Source: Vitrella brassicaformis
Taxonomy: Eukaryota > Sar > Vitrellaceae
Assembly: GCA_001179505.1 (NCBI GenBank)
Contig: CDMY01000448.1
Coordinates: forward strand, 1 to 37,593
Direction: 5' to 3'
Length of the DNA stretch: 37,593 nt
Shown here: in pieces, positions 10,501 to 20,218 of the stretch
Numbering within the stretch: the first letter of the stretch is position 1
How the letters are laid out: every line of letters starts with the position of its first letter
Position numbers and translations under genes: made by a program
Notes under the pieces: model-generated
Told to the model about the DNA's origin: nothing
Databases searched by the model: none
Seen by the model: the letters and a program-made list of their open reading frames with translations, nothing else

Positions 10501-13500
10501 GAAGATCGACGCCACGGCATATATGCAGGCCACGGGCATGGCCCTCAACGACGAGTATGCCATCCCATCCATCCTACAGAACGGTCAAGAGGCCGATGAG
10601 GAGAGGGCGCGGCGACGGAAGATGGCGAAACGACAGGACAGGGCTGAGAGGGAGGAGAGGAGGCGGCAAAGGCAGCGACAGCCGCCCCAGCTACGGCGAG
10701 AGCGAGAGGCAGAGAGGGAGTCCTTCGACGACACCTCCCCACGGCACCAGCGGCAGCCGAAGCGGCAGCCGAGAGAGGAGCCAAAGCTCGGCATCGGCGT
10801 GCATGTCGTCTCACTGGAGGACCTGGCCCTCCCTCCCGACACCCTGGCCAAGCTCAGCCCATCTGCCGTGCCTCCCTCGCCCAGTGAGGTGTTGATGCAG
10901 GTGCTCTGCGGCCTCTACAGCCACGCAGACGGCAGTCTGCTCAAACATGAGACGGAGCAAGCTGAGCTGTGGCCAGCGTCTTTTGCAACGAAGCCGCAGA
11001 GGAGCAATGCTCAAGCGATCAAACAAGGCGGCGAAGACAAGAAGAGAGACGGCGCCAAGGAAGCTGAGAGGCCGATGAGCGTCACCTATAGAGACGGCCG
11101 GGTGTTCCACAGCCCCAAGACGCCCCCCGACAGAGCACCAGGAGACCGCCGGCTGTCTGAACGGTCGCTGGCGTCCTCATCTCTGGTGGATGACAACTCT
11201 GAGTCTGTAGACACCGAGGAGGACGCCAATGCAGTCATGGACAGCGAGCGGGACAGGAGGAGCAACGAGAGTGGGGCCTCCTCTGACAGGCGGCAGAGGC
11301 GCTCCTCAAAAGTACCGGCGGTCGATGGCCTGTGGTGGCCTGAGTGTGTGTGGGTGGTCCTCAAGGTCATCGCCCGTGTCTCGGATGAGCAGCACACGCT
11401 TAGGTCCACCCCACCCTCTTCTGCGGAGCAGTGTGTCGTTGCGTGGACAGCTGCATGGTGAGACACAGCGAGAGATATAGAGAGAGACTCTGCCAACCAT
11501 AGATCTCCTCCCTCACATGTCTGTCTCCTCGATTGTCTGTTTGTTTGTCTGTCAGTGTTCCCCGTGTGGCCAGCCTGACTCGGCAGGACCTGTCGCTGCC
11601 CCTCTTCTGGCCGCCCGCCCAGTACCCCCCCTACCCGCCCCAGGGCCCCACCGACGCCATGGCTTTCCCCCTGCAGACCATCGACCAGTTCCTAGCCATC
11701 GATGGCAGCACGCTCAAAGTCATCCTGTACCACCCCTCGCTGCACCAGCACATACACGGGGAGGCTGAGGCGGCCATGGCCAAGGAGACGCCCCTCGAGC
11801 GGCCGCTGAGTCCTGTGAGTGAGGAGAAGGAGAGGGAGTCAGAGAAAGAGCTGCAGCTGTTTGTGGCGCATGAGGCGGTCCCCAATGACGAGGTGACAAA
11901 CAAGGGCACAGGGAGACGACACAAAGAGCGTGTAGACTATCTATCTGTGTGACGATGGGATGGGATGTCTTCAGCTGTATGATCCCGAGACGGACGGCTT
12001 CGACATCTACATGGATCAGGTAGGTTGGTTGAGAGGAATTGTTTTCATCGCTCTGGTGATAGTTGGTGTCTGTCTCGCCCTCTCCGCCATCCGTCTTCTG
12101 CTCATCGCCGGCCTCCTGTCGCGATCTACATGGATCAGATCCGTTTCCCCCCTGAAGCGGCCCTTGCATGCCGCGTGGTCCTGCGGGTGATATCCTCCTC
12201 CTTCTCGCCCATCCTTGATGCCATGGGCGGAATCTCCTCCCTCTCCTCACACCGCATCATCCACCGGCTCGACCCGCCTCTCTACATGGACTACAGAAAG
12301 GGCCCCATCGACCCCACAGCACTTCTCATGATCCGTGTCGACTGTCTGGACCGCTTCCTCATCCATGACGCCCTGCGCAAGACGGAGGGGGAGGGGCACA
12401 CGAATGTGTCGCCCTTTGTGGCGGTCAACAGCGAGGCGGAGAGGGAGGAGGAGAGGGATGTGGAGGGGCCGGGAGCGCCCTGCCGCTTCACCTGGGGGTT
12501 TGCCGTCTTGCCACTGTTCGTCAAGCAGCGTGCGAGCGGCGGGGGGCAGCCTGACCACCCTACGGAGCAGTCCTTCTGTCTGAACGAGGGAGCCTTCCAG
12601 CTGGGGCTGTCTCTTTCGCCTTATCCCAAGTATTCACCCGAGCACCGATCCGTTAACGCAACATCGCTCGACGACAAGCCGAAGGTCAGGCTCACGGAGG
12701 GGCCCATCCCTTCCTTGATCCCTCTATCCGTCTGCCTCTGTGATCAGGTGCCCTGCGCGTCCGTCCTCATTCGTGTGGTCTCTGCGCCCAAGTCACCGGA
12801 CGGCCTCAAGCTCTACCGCCGCAGCAATGTCGACCCATCCGAGTGGCCCCACATGGGCCTGCAGGCCGACCCCCCTCAATACGAGGACGCCGTGTACGAC
12901 ACCACACGCTTCGTTCCCTCACCAGACGAGCACAAACTCTTCGACAAGTACACTCCTCTACTGAGAGAGCTGGAAGCGCATCAACAAGAACAAGACCACG
13001 ATGAGGGAGATGACGATCCGCAGGGAGTCCCGGCAGACAACGAACAGCCGATGAGTGAGGCCGATGCGGGCGGGGGCGAGGATGCTGCTGCGTCAAGCTC
13101 TAGTGCTCGGTCTGAAGACCAGATGGAGGGTGAGGGTGACAAGTGGAGCGTGGAGAGCGGCTCGCAGGGTGCGGCCGGTGAGCCCCAGGGGCGGCAGCGG
13201 CCAGCTGAGCCCATGAAGCACATGACTCTTCTCGACGAGCTGCTGAGGCTGAGGCGCCGCTTCCCTCGCGAGACGGGCACCATCTCCAGCCCCAACAGAC
13301 AGGCGGCCATGAGTGAGCGAGCCCTCAAGCACTGGCTCAGGTCAGCCAGCCACACATATAAGGCAGGGACAGCCCCAGTGACCGGGCGTCATGTCATCTA
13401 TTGCAGGGTTCAGTTCGGTTCGCCCAATCTGCAGGAGATGCGTCTGCTCAATGACCAGCACGTCCTGCCATACGACAAGACTGTGGGCTTCAGGGTCAAC

Positions 13501-14636
13501 ATCGACTGTGTGCACGGCTTCCGCAAAGACGCACCCCTAGTCGTGCTCCACTCCCTGTTCCCACCTGGAGGCCTCTATGAGGTGGGGATGGCTGGCGTGG
13601 CGGGGTGCCAGACGGTGGGGTGGATGACAGAGGGTCGCTTGTTGTAAGTGTGTCTGTGTGTGTGCAGGAGACGCCGCTGCTGGAGGACACGCACTTTACG
13701 ACTCGCCGGGACTTCTCGTTCTCGATCAGGTCGCCGCGATTCGTCACACAGTGGACCAAATACAAACCATCCAAGTAAGTAACTGGCTGACGACAGACCG
13801 ACCAACAAGAAGAATGTGGCAGGGCAGGCACGTGTGTGTGTGTGTGTGTGTGTGTGCGTGTGATGCGCATCACACATAGGATGTCCCGGTACTCGACTTT
13901 GATAGTGGATGTGCGGTGGCTGAACGTGAAGGCGAGCCGGTCTGAGGGTCTCTTCCCGTGGGGGTGGTTCGTCATCCCCCTCTTCGACAACCACGGCTTC
14001 CTCATGAGCAACTGCTACCAAGTGCCGCTGTTTCAGGCACGCACAAGAGACACAGCACAGTGCTGTCAGACAGGATCCTATCTATGAGTCTACCTACCCT
14101 CATCAGGGCGCCGTGTCTCAAGACGCCTTGAGCGAGCTGAAAGAGACCATGATCAAGCACGAGCAGCTGCAGCAGCAGCAGCCGCAGCCCTCCGCCCCCA
14201 CATCGACCGCCCAGCTGCCATCGATCCGCAAGTTGATGGACAAGTGGCTGCAGTACAACTGGGCGGACGAGAGGAAAGTCGCCAAGTGGGACAAATGGTC
14301 GTCCGTCTTCGTGCGCCTCGTCGACGGACAGCTGGAGCACGACAGACGCTACTCGCGGCCTGGATACCAGCTGATGGCTGAGAGGCTCGATCGGTCCTTC
14401 CTGCCGTATGGCCGGAGCGGGAGCTATGCCTATGACGCTAAGAAGATACCCAAGAGGACGCTGAATCTGGTGACACTGAAGGGAGGTTGTCTCATGCATG
14501 TGAGTGTGTCATTCCATTCACGGGTACGTCTCTGTGTGTGCAGCTGACGCCCCGAGGCGAGACGAATGAGGAGTACGAGCGGAGAATGAACGAGCAGACG
14601 CAGAAGGCCACAGGCATCACCAGATACGCTTTCTGA
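5874..14636 (+). CDS. CCDC17: CCDC17-like ciliary coiled-coil protein, very large
   Basis: I trace 31 exons, including 5874-5893, 5951-6088, 6151-6232, 6271-6359, 8083-8333, 8955-9358, 9415-9662, 9721-9941, 10024-11457, 11556-11892, 11975-12019, 12139-12684, 12748-13340, 13407-13581, 13668-13774, 13880-14036, 14107-14499 and 14544-14636. They join in frame to about 2092 aa. The N-terminus is a CCHC zinc finger (C6, C9, H22, C27) ending NHDQNFC, as in CCDC17. Coiled coil follows (~50-350), then Pro-rich linkers, another coiled coil, and the CCDC17 signature QPYDPSKGFYIYWDFIEAL with beta-rich domains containing WTAVEVFDGAGRLRAGRY and later WGWFVIPLFDNHGFL. Vertebrate CCDC17 is near 600 aa; the excess is mainly Pro/Glu/Arg-rich insertions. 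CCDC17 tracks with motile cilia, but its molecular role is poorly known. Three introns appear to start with GC (6810, 9942, 14037). The intron 12685-12747 is 63 nt and could be read through. Confidence 0.85.
12005..12138 (+). repeat. Intron bounded by an exact 15-nt direct repeat
   Basis: The sequence ATCTACATGGATCAG occurs at 12005-12019, the last bases of an exon, and again at 12124-12138, the last bases of the following intron (12020-12138, 119 nt). The offset between copies equals the intron length. The intron is GT-AG (GTAGGT ... GATCAG) in the CCDC17-like gene. Confidence 0.9.
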
Positions 14637-14820
14637 TCGGCCCAGCTGCAAGCTTTGTGTTGCGTCATGGAGCCTCTCAGTGCGGTGTGTGTCGTGTGGT
14701 TTTCATGTGGGTTCCATGTTTCTTGGATGCACCCGACACGTGGATGTGATGTCTGCACGCTCTATCGGTCAATAAATGCATTCCTTGGAGAGAGAGAGAG
14801 AGAGAGGGGGGTACGTTCCC
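14637..14820. other. Short convergent intergenic region with AATAAA
   Basis: This stretch of 184 bp separates the CCDC17-like stop from the CFAP45 stop. An AATAAA hexamer at 14771-14776 on the + strand lies 135 nt after the CCDC17-like stop and could be its polyadenylation signal. A (GA)n run follows at about 14789-14806. The two 3' UTRs may overlap. Confidence 0.4.
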
Positions 14821-17667
14821 TCACACGCAGATCTTCTTGCGGCGCATCTCCGCCAAATATTTCTCGGGCACAGCGAGCTTCTTCAGGTCTTCGACCTTCC
14901 TCTCCTGATTGAGATTGATGCGTGCACACACACACAGACACACACACACACAACACAACACAACACAACACACGTGTGTGTCCATGGGGTGTGCCAAGAA
15001 AGCATTCCATTCCCCGCACACGTGGTGGGCTGGCTGACTGACCTTGATGCGCTCCAGTTTCTTCCTCTGCTTGGCAAGCTGTGCACGCACCAAGTTGCCC
15101 TCCTCAAGGAAATTGCTGGCCACACAAACACACAGACAGACAGGAAGATGTCTCTCTCGAGCCTGCCCTCGCATGGCAGGTGCTTCTTCTGTCTGACCGT
15201 CTGTCTTGTAGGTTCTTTTCCTCCTTGGCGGCGATCTGCCCCCTGATGTCCTGCGCGTGGGCCACACGCAGCCGCCGCTCCTCCTTAAGGCGGCGGCGCT
15301 CGGCCTCCTCCTGCAGTGCAGTGCAGATCACCACAACGCCGCCCGCTCCTGCGGTGTCTCTTTCTGCATGTCTCTCTTGGTCTGTTGTGAACTGATGTGT
15401 GTTTGTGTTTGTGTGTGCCTGCTGTTTCTGGACGGCAATGATGCGTTCGAATTCCTCCTTCTCGCCCTTGGCCTGCTCCATCAGCTTACGCTCCTTCTCA
15501 TCCTGAATGCAGCCATGCATCCATCGATCCATCCACCAGCCAGACAGACAGACGGACGGACACATTAGGAGGGTGTGATGTGGCGCGTGATTGCCCGACC
15601 GACTGACTGACCTGCTGTGCCTTGCGTGCTTCCGAGACCTCGGCGTTGATGCGAGCGATCTTGGCCGCCTCCTGCTGGTCCTTGTCGCGAGCTGCACGGT
15701 CCGCCGCCTCCATCGCCCTACATCGATAGCATCCACCCACCACACCAGGGATGGGCGTGTGCATTTGTGTGTCTGTGCAGTCCATGGACACCTCTTGGCC
15801 CGCAGTGCATCCATTTCTGCGGCCTTGTCCTGAGCCTTCTCCTGTAGGGCGCGCAGGCGAGCGACCTCCCGTTCCTTCTCGGCGGCGATGCGCATCAGCT
15901 CCGCCTCACGCTCGCGCTCACGCTTGTCCTTGTCACGCAAGTAGTCGACAATCCTTGAAACAAGAGACACACAGACGGACCGTGGTGCGGCGTGGTGTGG
16001 TGTGGTGGGAGGGGCTGCTGTGTGTCTGTCTGTCTGTCTGTCTGTCACTTTTGCTGCTCCAGCTGCTCTGCGAGGGCGCGCTCCTCCTTGACTGACACCC
16101 AGCACAGAAAGGTGATAGTTGTGGACGCATCATTAGGTGAGTTAGTCACCCCACCTTTGAAAGCTTCAGCGTTGACTTCGTTGACTTCCTCCCTGAGTCT
16201 GCGTGCGGCCTCCTCCTTAGCCAGCCGCTCCTTGACCTCCTCCTCCTTGAGCGCGTCGATCTGACGCAACACGTAGTACTTCTCCTGCTCACGCAACTCC
16301 TCGTCACGGATCCGTTGGGCCTGCATACATCGAATCGGTCAAGGCCACGCACACGCATGGAGACAGAGAGAGAGAGAAAAATGGCGGCCGATTTGTGACG
16401 TACCTGTCTGTCTTTGATTTGTTCGACGATGACGAGTGCGCCCCTCCTTTGGTCCTCAGCGCGTTTCTTCTCTCGCTCCTCTGCGACCTTGAGTGCCTTG
16501 AGTCGCTCGATCTCCATCATCAGGTCCAGCTGGCGCTCCTCGTCCTCCTTCTCACGCAGGATCTCCCTGAACAAGTGTCTCTCTCTCTTCATCTGCTCTC
16601 TCCCCCTCCCCGGTGTCTGTGCAGATGTGTCTCTTACTTTCGTTCGGCGATCTGCGCCTCTCTGACTGTGGCGACTTTGGCGTAAAGCGTCATTTGGTTG
16701 AGGTGCTTGACTTCGTCCTCCTGCTCGTCAAGCAACTCCTCGGCCTACACAGCGCAACACAACGCAACACAACACAGGATAACGGGCAACGTGTTGCAGA
16801 GAAGAACACTCTTGACGACTGACTGACTGACTGGCTGACCCGCTGGAGGACGCTGTTCTTGTGTGTGTGCTCTTCCTTCTCGGCTTCGGTGAGGGGCGCA
16901 TTCCGGCGGCGCTCCTCCTCCATCGCCAAAATGCGGTCCTTGCGGGCCTGTGGAAAGCGAGATGTGGAGCAGGATCGACCTCCTGGTGGATGGCTGAATG
17001 TCTGGCTTTTGCTGCCTTGCCTTCGACTTGGCCATTCGCTCCTCGATCTCCATTTGCTGCCTCCGCTTGACCTCATCCTCCTCCTCACGGGACAAAATGA
17101 TGGAACGATTCTAAGTACACACAACAGACAGACACATCCACCCATCCTCCGTGCGTCCGTGTGTGTGTTGAGCGCACCTTGAGTCTGTCCAGTTCGGAGG
17201 CGCATATGACGGCGGGCGTGGCCTCTGCCTTCTGCTCTGCCCCCACAGCATTGCTCTTGCGCCGCAGCTGGACCGTGTCCTTGCCCACTATCTCGATGGT
17301 CTTGTCCGAGTCGCGCCGCCGGGGGCTGGGCGAACCGAAAAGCGTCTCGTCGACGTTTTGCTGCTGCGGGTGCGGCTGGGTGCCCTGCTGCTGTGCGGTG
17401 TGGAGCAGCTTGTAGTGGAGCGCTGATTGGTGCACATAGATGTGAACCAGACAGGCCAGCCACGTGATGAGCACCCATTTCTCTCTGCCTTGGCCGATTG
17501 GCCTTCCCCCTTGCCCACCCACCTTTGGCACTGCCCGTGGAGCCGACCGAGACCACTGACTGCGCCTGATGGTAGACAGACACAATCACACAAGCACAGG
17601 TGGAGCAGGGATGGCGTCGCGCCGAGGCCCCTCCTCTGGGGACCAGCTGCTCTCGTGGTCTTACCAT
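14821..17667 (-). CDS. CFAP45: Cilia- and flagella-associated protein 45
   Basis: Fifteen exons: 17667-17665, 17565-17523, 17422-17178, 17110-17021, 16947-16840, 16744-16638, 16566-16404, 16320-16155, 16091-16049, 15953-15792, 15717-15612, 15502-15419, 15310-15198, 15115-15043, 14904-14821. They join without a break to 529 aa, close to human CFAP45 (about 550 aa). CFAP45 is a microtubule inner protein in the lumen of axonemal doublets. Family marks are the N-terminal VDETLFGSP, a long Glu/Arg/Lys-rich helix with DEVKHLNQMTLYAKV, the stretch EREVARLRALQEKAQD followed by DALRAKR, and the C-terminal LAVPEKYLAEMRRK. The first exon is modelled as just the ATG before a GTAAGA donor. Introns 17020-16948 and 15418-15311 start with GC. 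Start-codon placement is the least certain point. Confidence 0.93.
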
Positions 17668-18079
17668 TTCAGCTGTTTGCTTGTGGGCAGCGGAAGGGGG
17701 CGCCCCACTGCATGCGCGAGCTAAGCTCGCTGAGCGATCTGCAAATCGGCCATTCGTGTGTTAGCATGAGTGGCTGTTGACATCAAACAGATACATGTAC
17801 ACACAAGTCGGTAGCGCTTGCCATCAGCTGTACGGGGGCACCACTCAAGCAAAACCAACAAGCCATGCATCCAACCTCAACTCACACTGCCCCCTCGGGG
17901 CAGCCACACAGATGGCACTGCATGCGCAGGCTGTCGACGTCATTTAACTCAGTTTCTCATTTAAGAGAGAGGGCCGCTGAGCGTTTACCTGGAAGGACGG
18001 CCAGGATGCAGGGAACAGGTCGATCCATCGCAAAACCAATTGGACCATCCAAATCGAGTTTCGTAGCGATATTCCGATA
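17668..18079. promoter_or_regulatory. Divergent intergenic region with repeated GCATGC motif
   Basis: This 412-bp spacer lies between the CFAP45 and secreted-protein start codons. The 12-mer CACTGCATGCGC occurs at 17707-17718 and again at 17917-17928. GCATGC is the core of a motif bound by several apicomplexan AP2 factors. No TATA box is evident. Confidence 0.4.
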
Positions 18080-18744
18080 ATGGCGAGCAGATCTGCGGTG
18101 ATAACGGTCGTGTTCGCTCACATTGCCCTCTGCGGCACGGCGGCGGGCGAAGCCATATACGATAACCAGGGCCTCGGTACGTTGGTGACAGAAACGGGGG
18201 GGGAAAGGGCAGCAGATCTACGTGCGGTGAGCGCCTCGTGTGTAGGGAACGGATATGCCGGGGCCTGCGAGGGGAAGAAGTGCGCCATCGGCGGAGAACT
18301 CAGCGTCAAGTAAGAGAGGAAGGATGCCAGTGGATGGCTGGAACAGGTGCACAGATCCCTCGGTGGATGGCGTATGTGCGCTTGCAGGGAGGGGCCTGAG
18401 ATGGGATCCCTGTGCTACCTGCCATTGGGCAAGCAGGCCAAGGCGTACAAGAATGAGGACGGGATGGACCTCGAATTCGGCGCTGAAGTCTTGTGTTCTT
18501 ACTCACAGTACAGGTTCTCGGACTTCCCCAAAGAAGGCCGGCCGGCCTGTGTCTTCTACAGCACGACGACCGGCGACCAGCACGTGATCGTAAGTAACCA
18601 AAACAAAAGACCAGTGGTTCATTCAACGTGTGAAAGCGTTTGTGTCTTCCCGAGGTCCGGATGCAAATGCAGGTTGGCACGAAGATGATTTTTATGAAGG
18701 ACGCTGAGAAGCTGGACTACCCCGAGTGCGGTTTCCAACTCTGA
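18080..18744 (+). CDS. Small secreted protein with seven mature cysteines, no known family
   Basis: Three exons: 18080-18309, 18388-18589 and 18673-18744, joining in frame to 167 aa. The N-terminus is a signal peptide: basic start MASRS, hydrophobic core AVITVVFAHIALCG, small residues TAAG near a likely cleavage site at about residue 23. The remainder has no hydrophobic segment, so the product is probably secreted or lumenal. Cysteines fall at 54, 63, 68, 86, 113, 131 and 163. I recognise no domain. The region between Cys86 and Cys131 has alternating polar and aromatic residues that could form a small beta fold. Introns are 78 and 83 nt, GT-AG. The exon model is firm; function is unknown. Confidence 0.75.
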
Positions 18745-19707
18745 GCTGGTACGTCAACAACACACGGAAACGTGTATGTATGTGTATGTAATGTATGTTT
18801 TCCCCTACCCCCATTCCGTGCAGCCAAGGCATCACACCACGGCAAATCAGGCGGCAGCAAATAGCTAGCTATCTGCAGCAGCATTATACATTTTCTTTCT
18901 CTGGACAGGACATGACATACATACACACACACACACGAGGTTCCTCACACGCACACACACCGAGGGTTTTGGTCGCTGTTTGCAGTGTGTTTGCGTGTGG
19001 TTTGAGTACCTTGATCGGCTGGCTGCCTGTGTGCGTGTGCGTGTGCGTGTATGTGCAGTGGCCTGTGTGTGAGTGTGTCTGAAATAAATGGGCGCGCGGG
19101 GTAGTCAATTAATCAAACAGAGGTCGGCTGGCTGGCTGTCTGTCTGACTGCGATGGCCTGGACTGGCTGACTGCATGGATGCCGCTGATATTTGCATTGG
19201 CCGTCTGATGGACAAACACGACACACGACCTTTTTTCTCCGTTAACTTTACCCCCTCCAGACCAACAGCACAGCTCGCACATTCAGAAGGTTTACTTGTC
19301 GTCATGCCCCGCCTTTCGCAGCTTCTGAACATACAGGCAGGCACACACACACAGGCCGACGCAGAATGAATGGATCGTCCGTACATGATCTGTCGCGAAG
19401 GGCCGAGCCTGAGCCTGTGTCTGTGTGTTGTGTCTGTGTGTGTGTGCATCGTATGGATCCCACCTTGCACCCCCACTCACCCCTGCACTCACTCGGTTGT
19501 CTCTCCCTCTCTCTCTTGGCAATGCCGTGGATGGACGAGTATTGACTGTAGACCTTTACCGTAACCGATTCTGTGAGATGCCAACACCCACCGCCTTGCC
19601 ATTCGTCCTTTCCACTAGGTTGCACCTTTCACCACTTCAACGCACTCACCCCATCGATTCCCCCCCTGCCGCATACCCACTTCTCACACACGCAAGGCCA
19701 GCCCCTC

Positions 19708-19787
19708 AACCGCCGCACACAGACAGCCCACCACATCAACAGTCATTCCCCGGCCTCCCAGCCTCAGGCGACGGACACTCATTAGTC
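19708..19787. repeat. 80-bp perfect direct repeat, copy 1
   Basis: It is identical base for base to 19850-19929, at an offset of 142 bp. It begins AACCGCCGCACACAGACAGC and ends GACACTCATTAGTC. The spacer contains a short GGACATTCACAC doublet. Confidence 0.95.
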
Positions 19788-19849
19788 GACTTTTGTGTGC
19801 CTGCCGCAGGACATTCACACCCGGACATTCACACAAGGCCGTTCGCTCA

Positions 19850-19929
19850 AACCGCCGCACACAGACAGCCCACCACATCAACAGTCATTCCCCGGCCTCC
19901 CAGCCTCAGGCGACGGACACTCATTAGTC
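19850..19929. repeat. 80-bp perfect direct repeat, copy 2
   Basis: It is an exact copy of 19708-19787. The lack of any substitution implies a recent local duplication or conversion in non-coding DNA. Confidence 0.95.
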
Positions 19930-20218
19930 TCTCTCTTTGTGTGTGAATGTCTGGGTGTGCCTGCCGCCCACTGCTGCACACGCGCATGAATTCACCCATT
20001 TCGCAAACCCCACGCATCAATCAGCAGTGCTCAGATGAGCATAGCAGCAACCTTCACGGGCACCTGCAATGGGAAAAAACCTCCCCGGCCCACCGGTCTA
20101 TCGTCTGCAGGGTTCCAAACCCTGCAAGCTTAGACGTGCAGCGGGAAAGGAAAGGCATGCACACGAATGAATGGGACAATGTGCGCATTATGACTATATT
20201 CTAGATCTGTCGAAATCT

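Larger units (their letters stand above)
18745..20218. other. 1.5-kb intergenic stretch, no convincing gene
   Basis: The stretch holds (CA)n, (TG)n and (TC)n microsatellites (for example 18927-18945 and 19036-19077), an AATAAA at 19083-19088 that could end the secreted-protein transcript, and a perfect 80-bp direct repeat. Open frames here are low-complexity and lack splice-joined partners. It also contains the promoter of the RluA-like gene. Confidence 0.6.

Noticed and set aside
11960-12190. Separate small + strand frame with hydrophobic segment (IVFIALVIVGVCLAL)
   Set aside because: It reads through the intron 12020-12138 of the CCDC17-like gene; the exon on each side fits the main gene frame.
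19425-19946. 173-codon + strand frame across the 80-bp repeat
   Set aside because: His/Pro/Thr-rich translation of repeats, with no signal, domain or splice partner.
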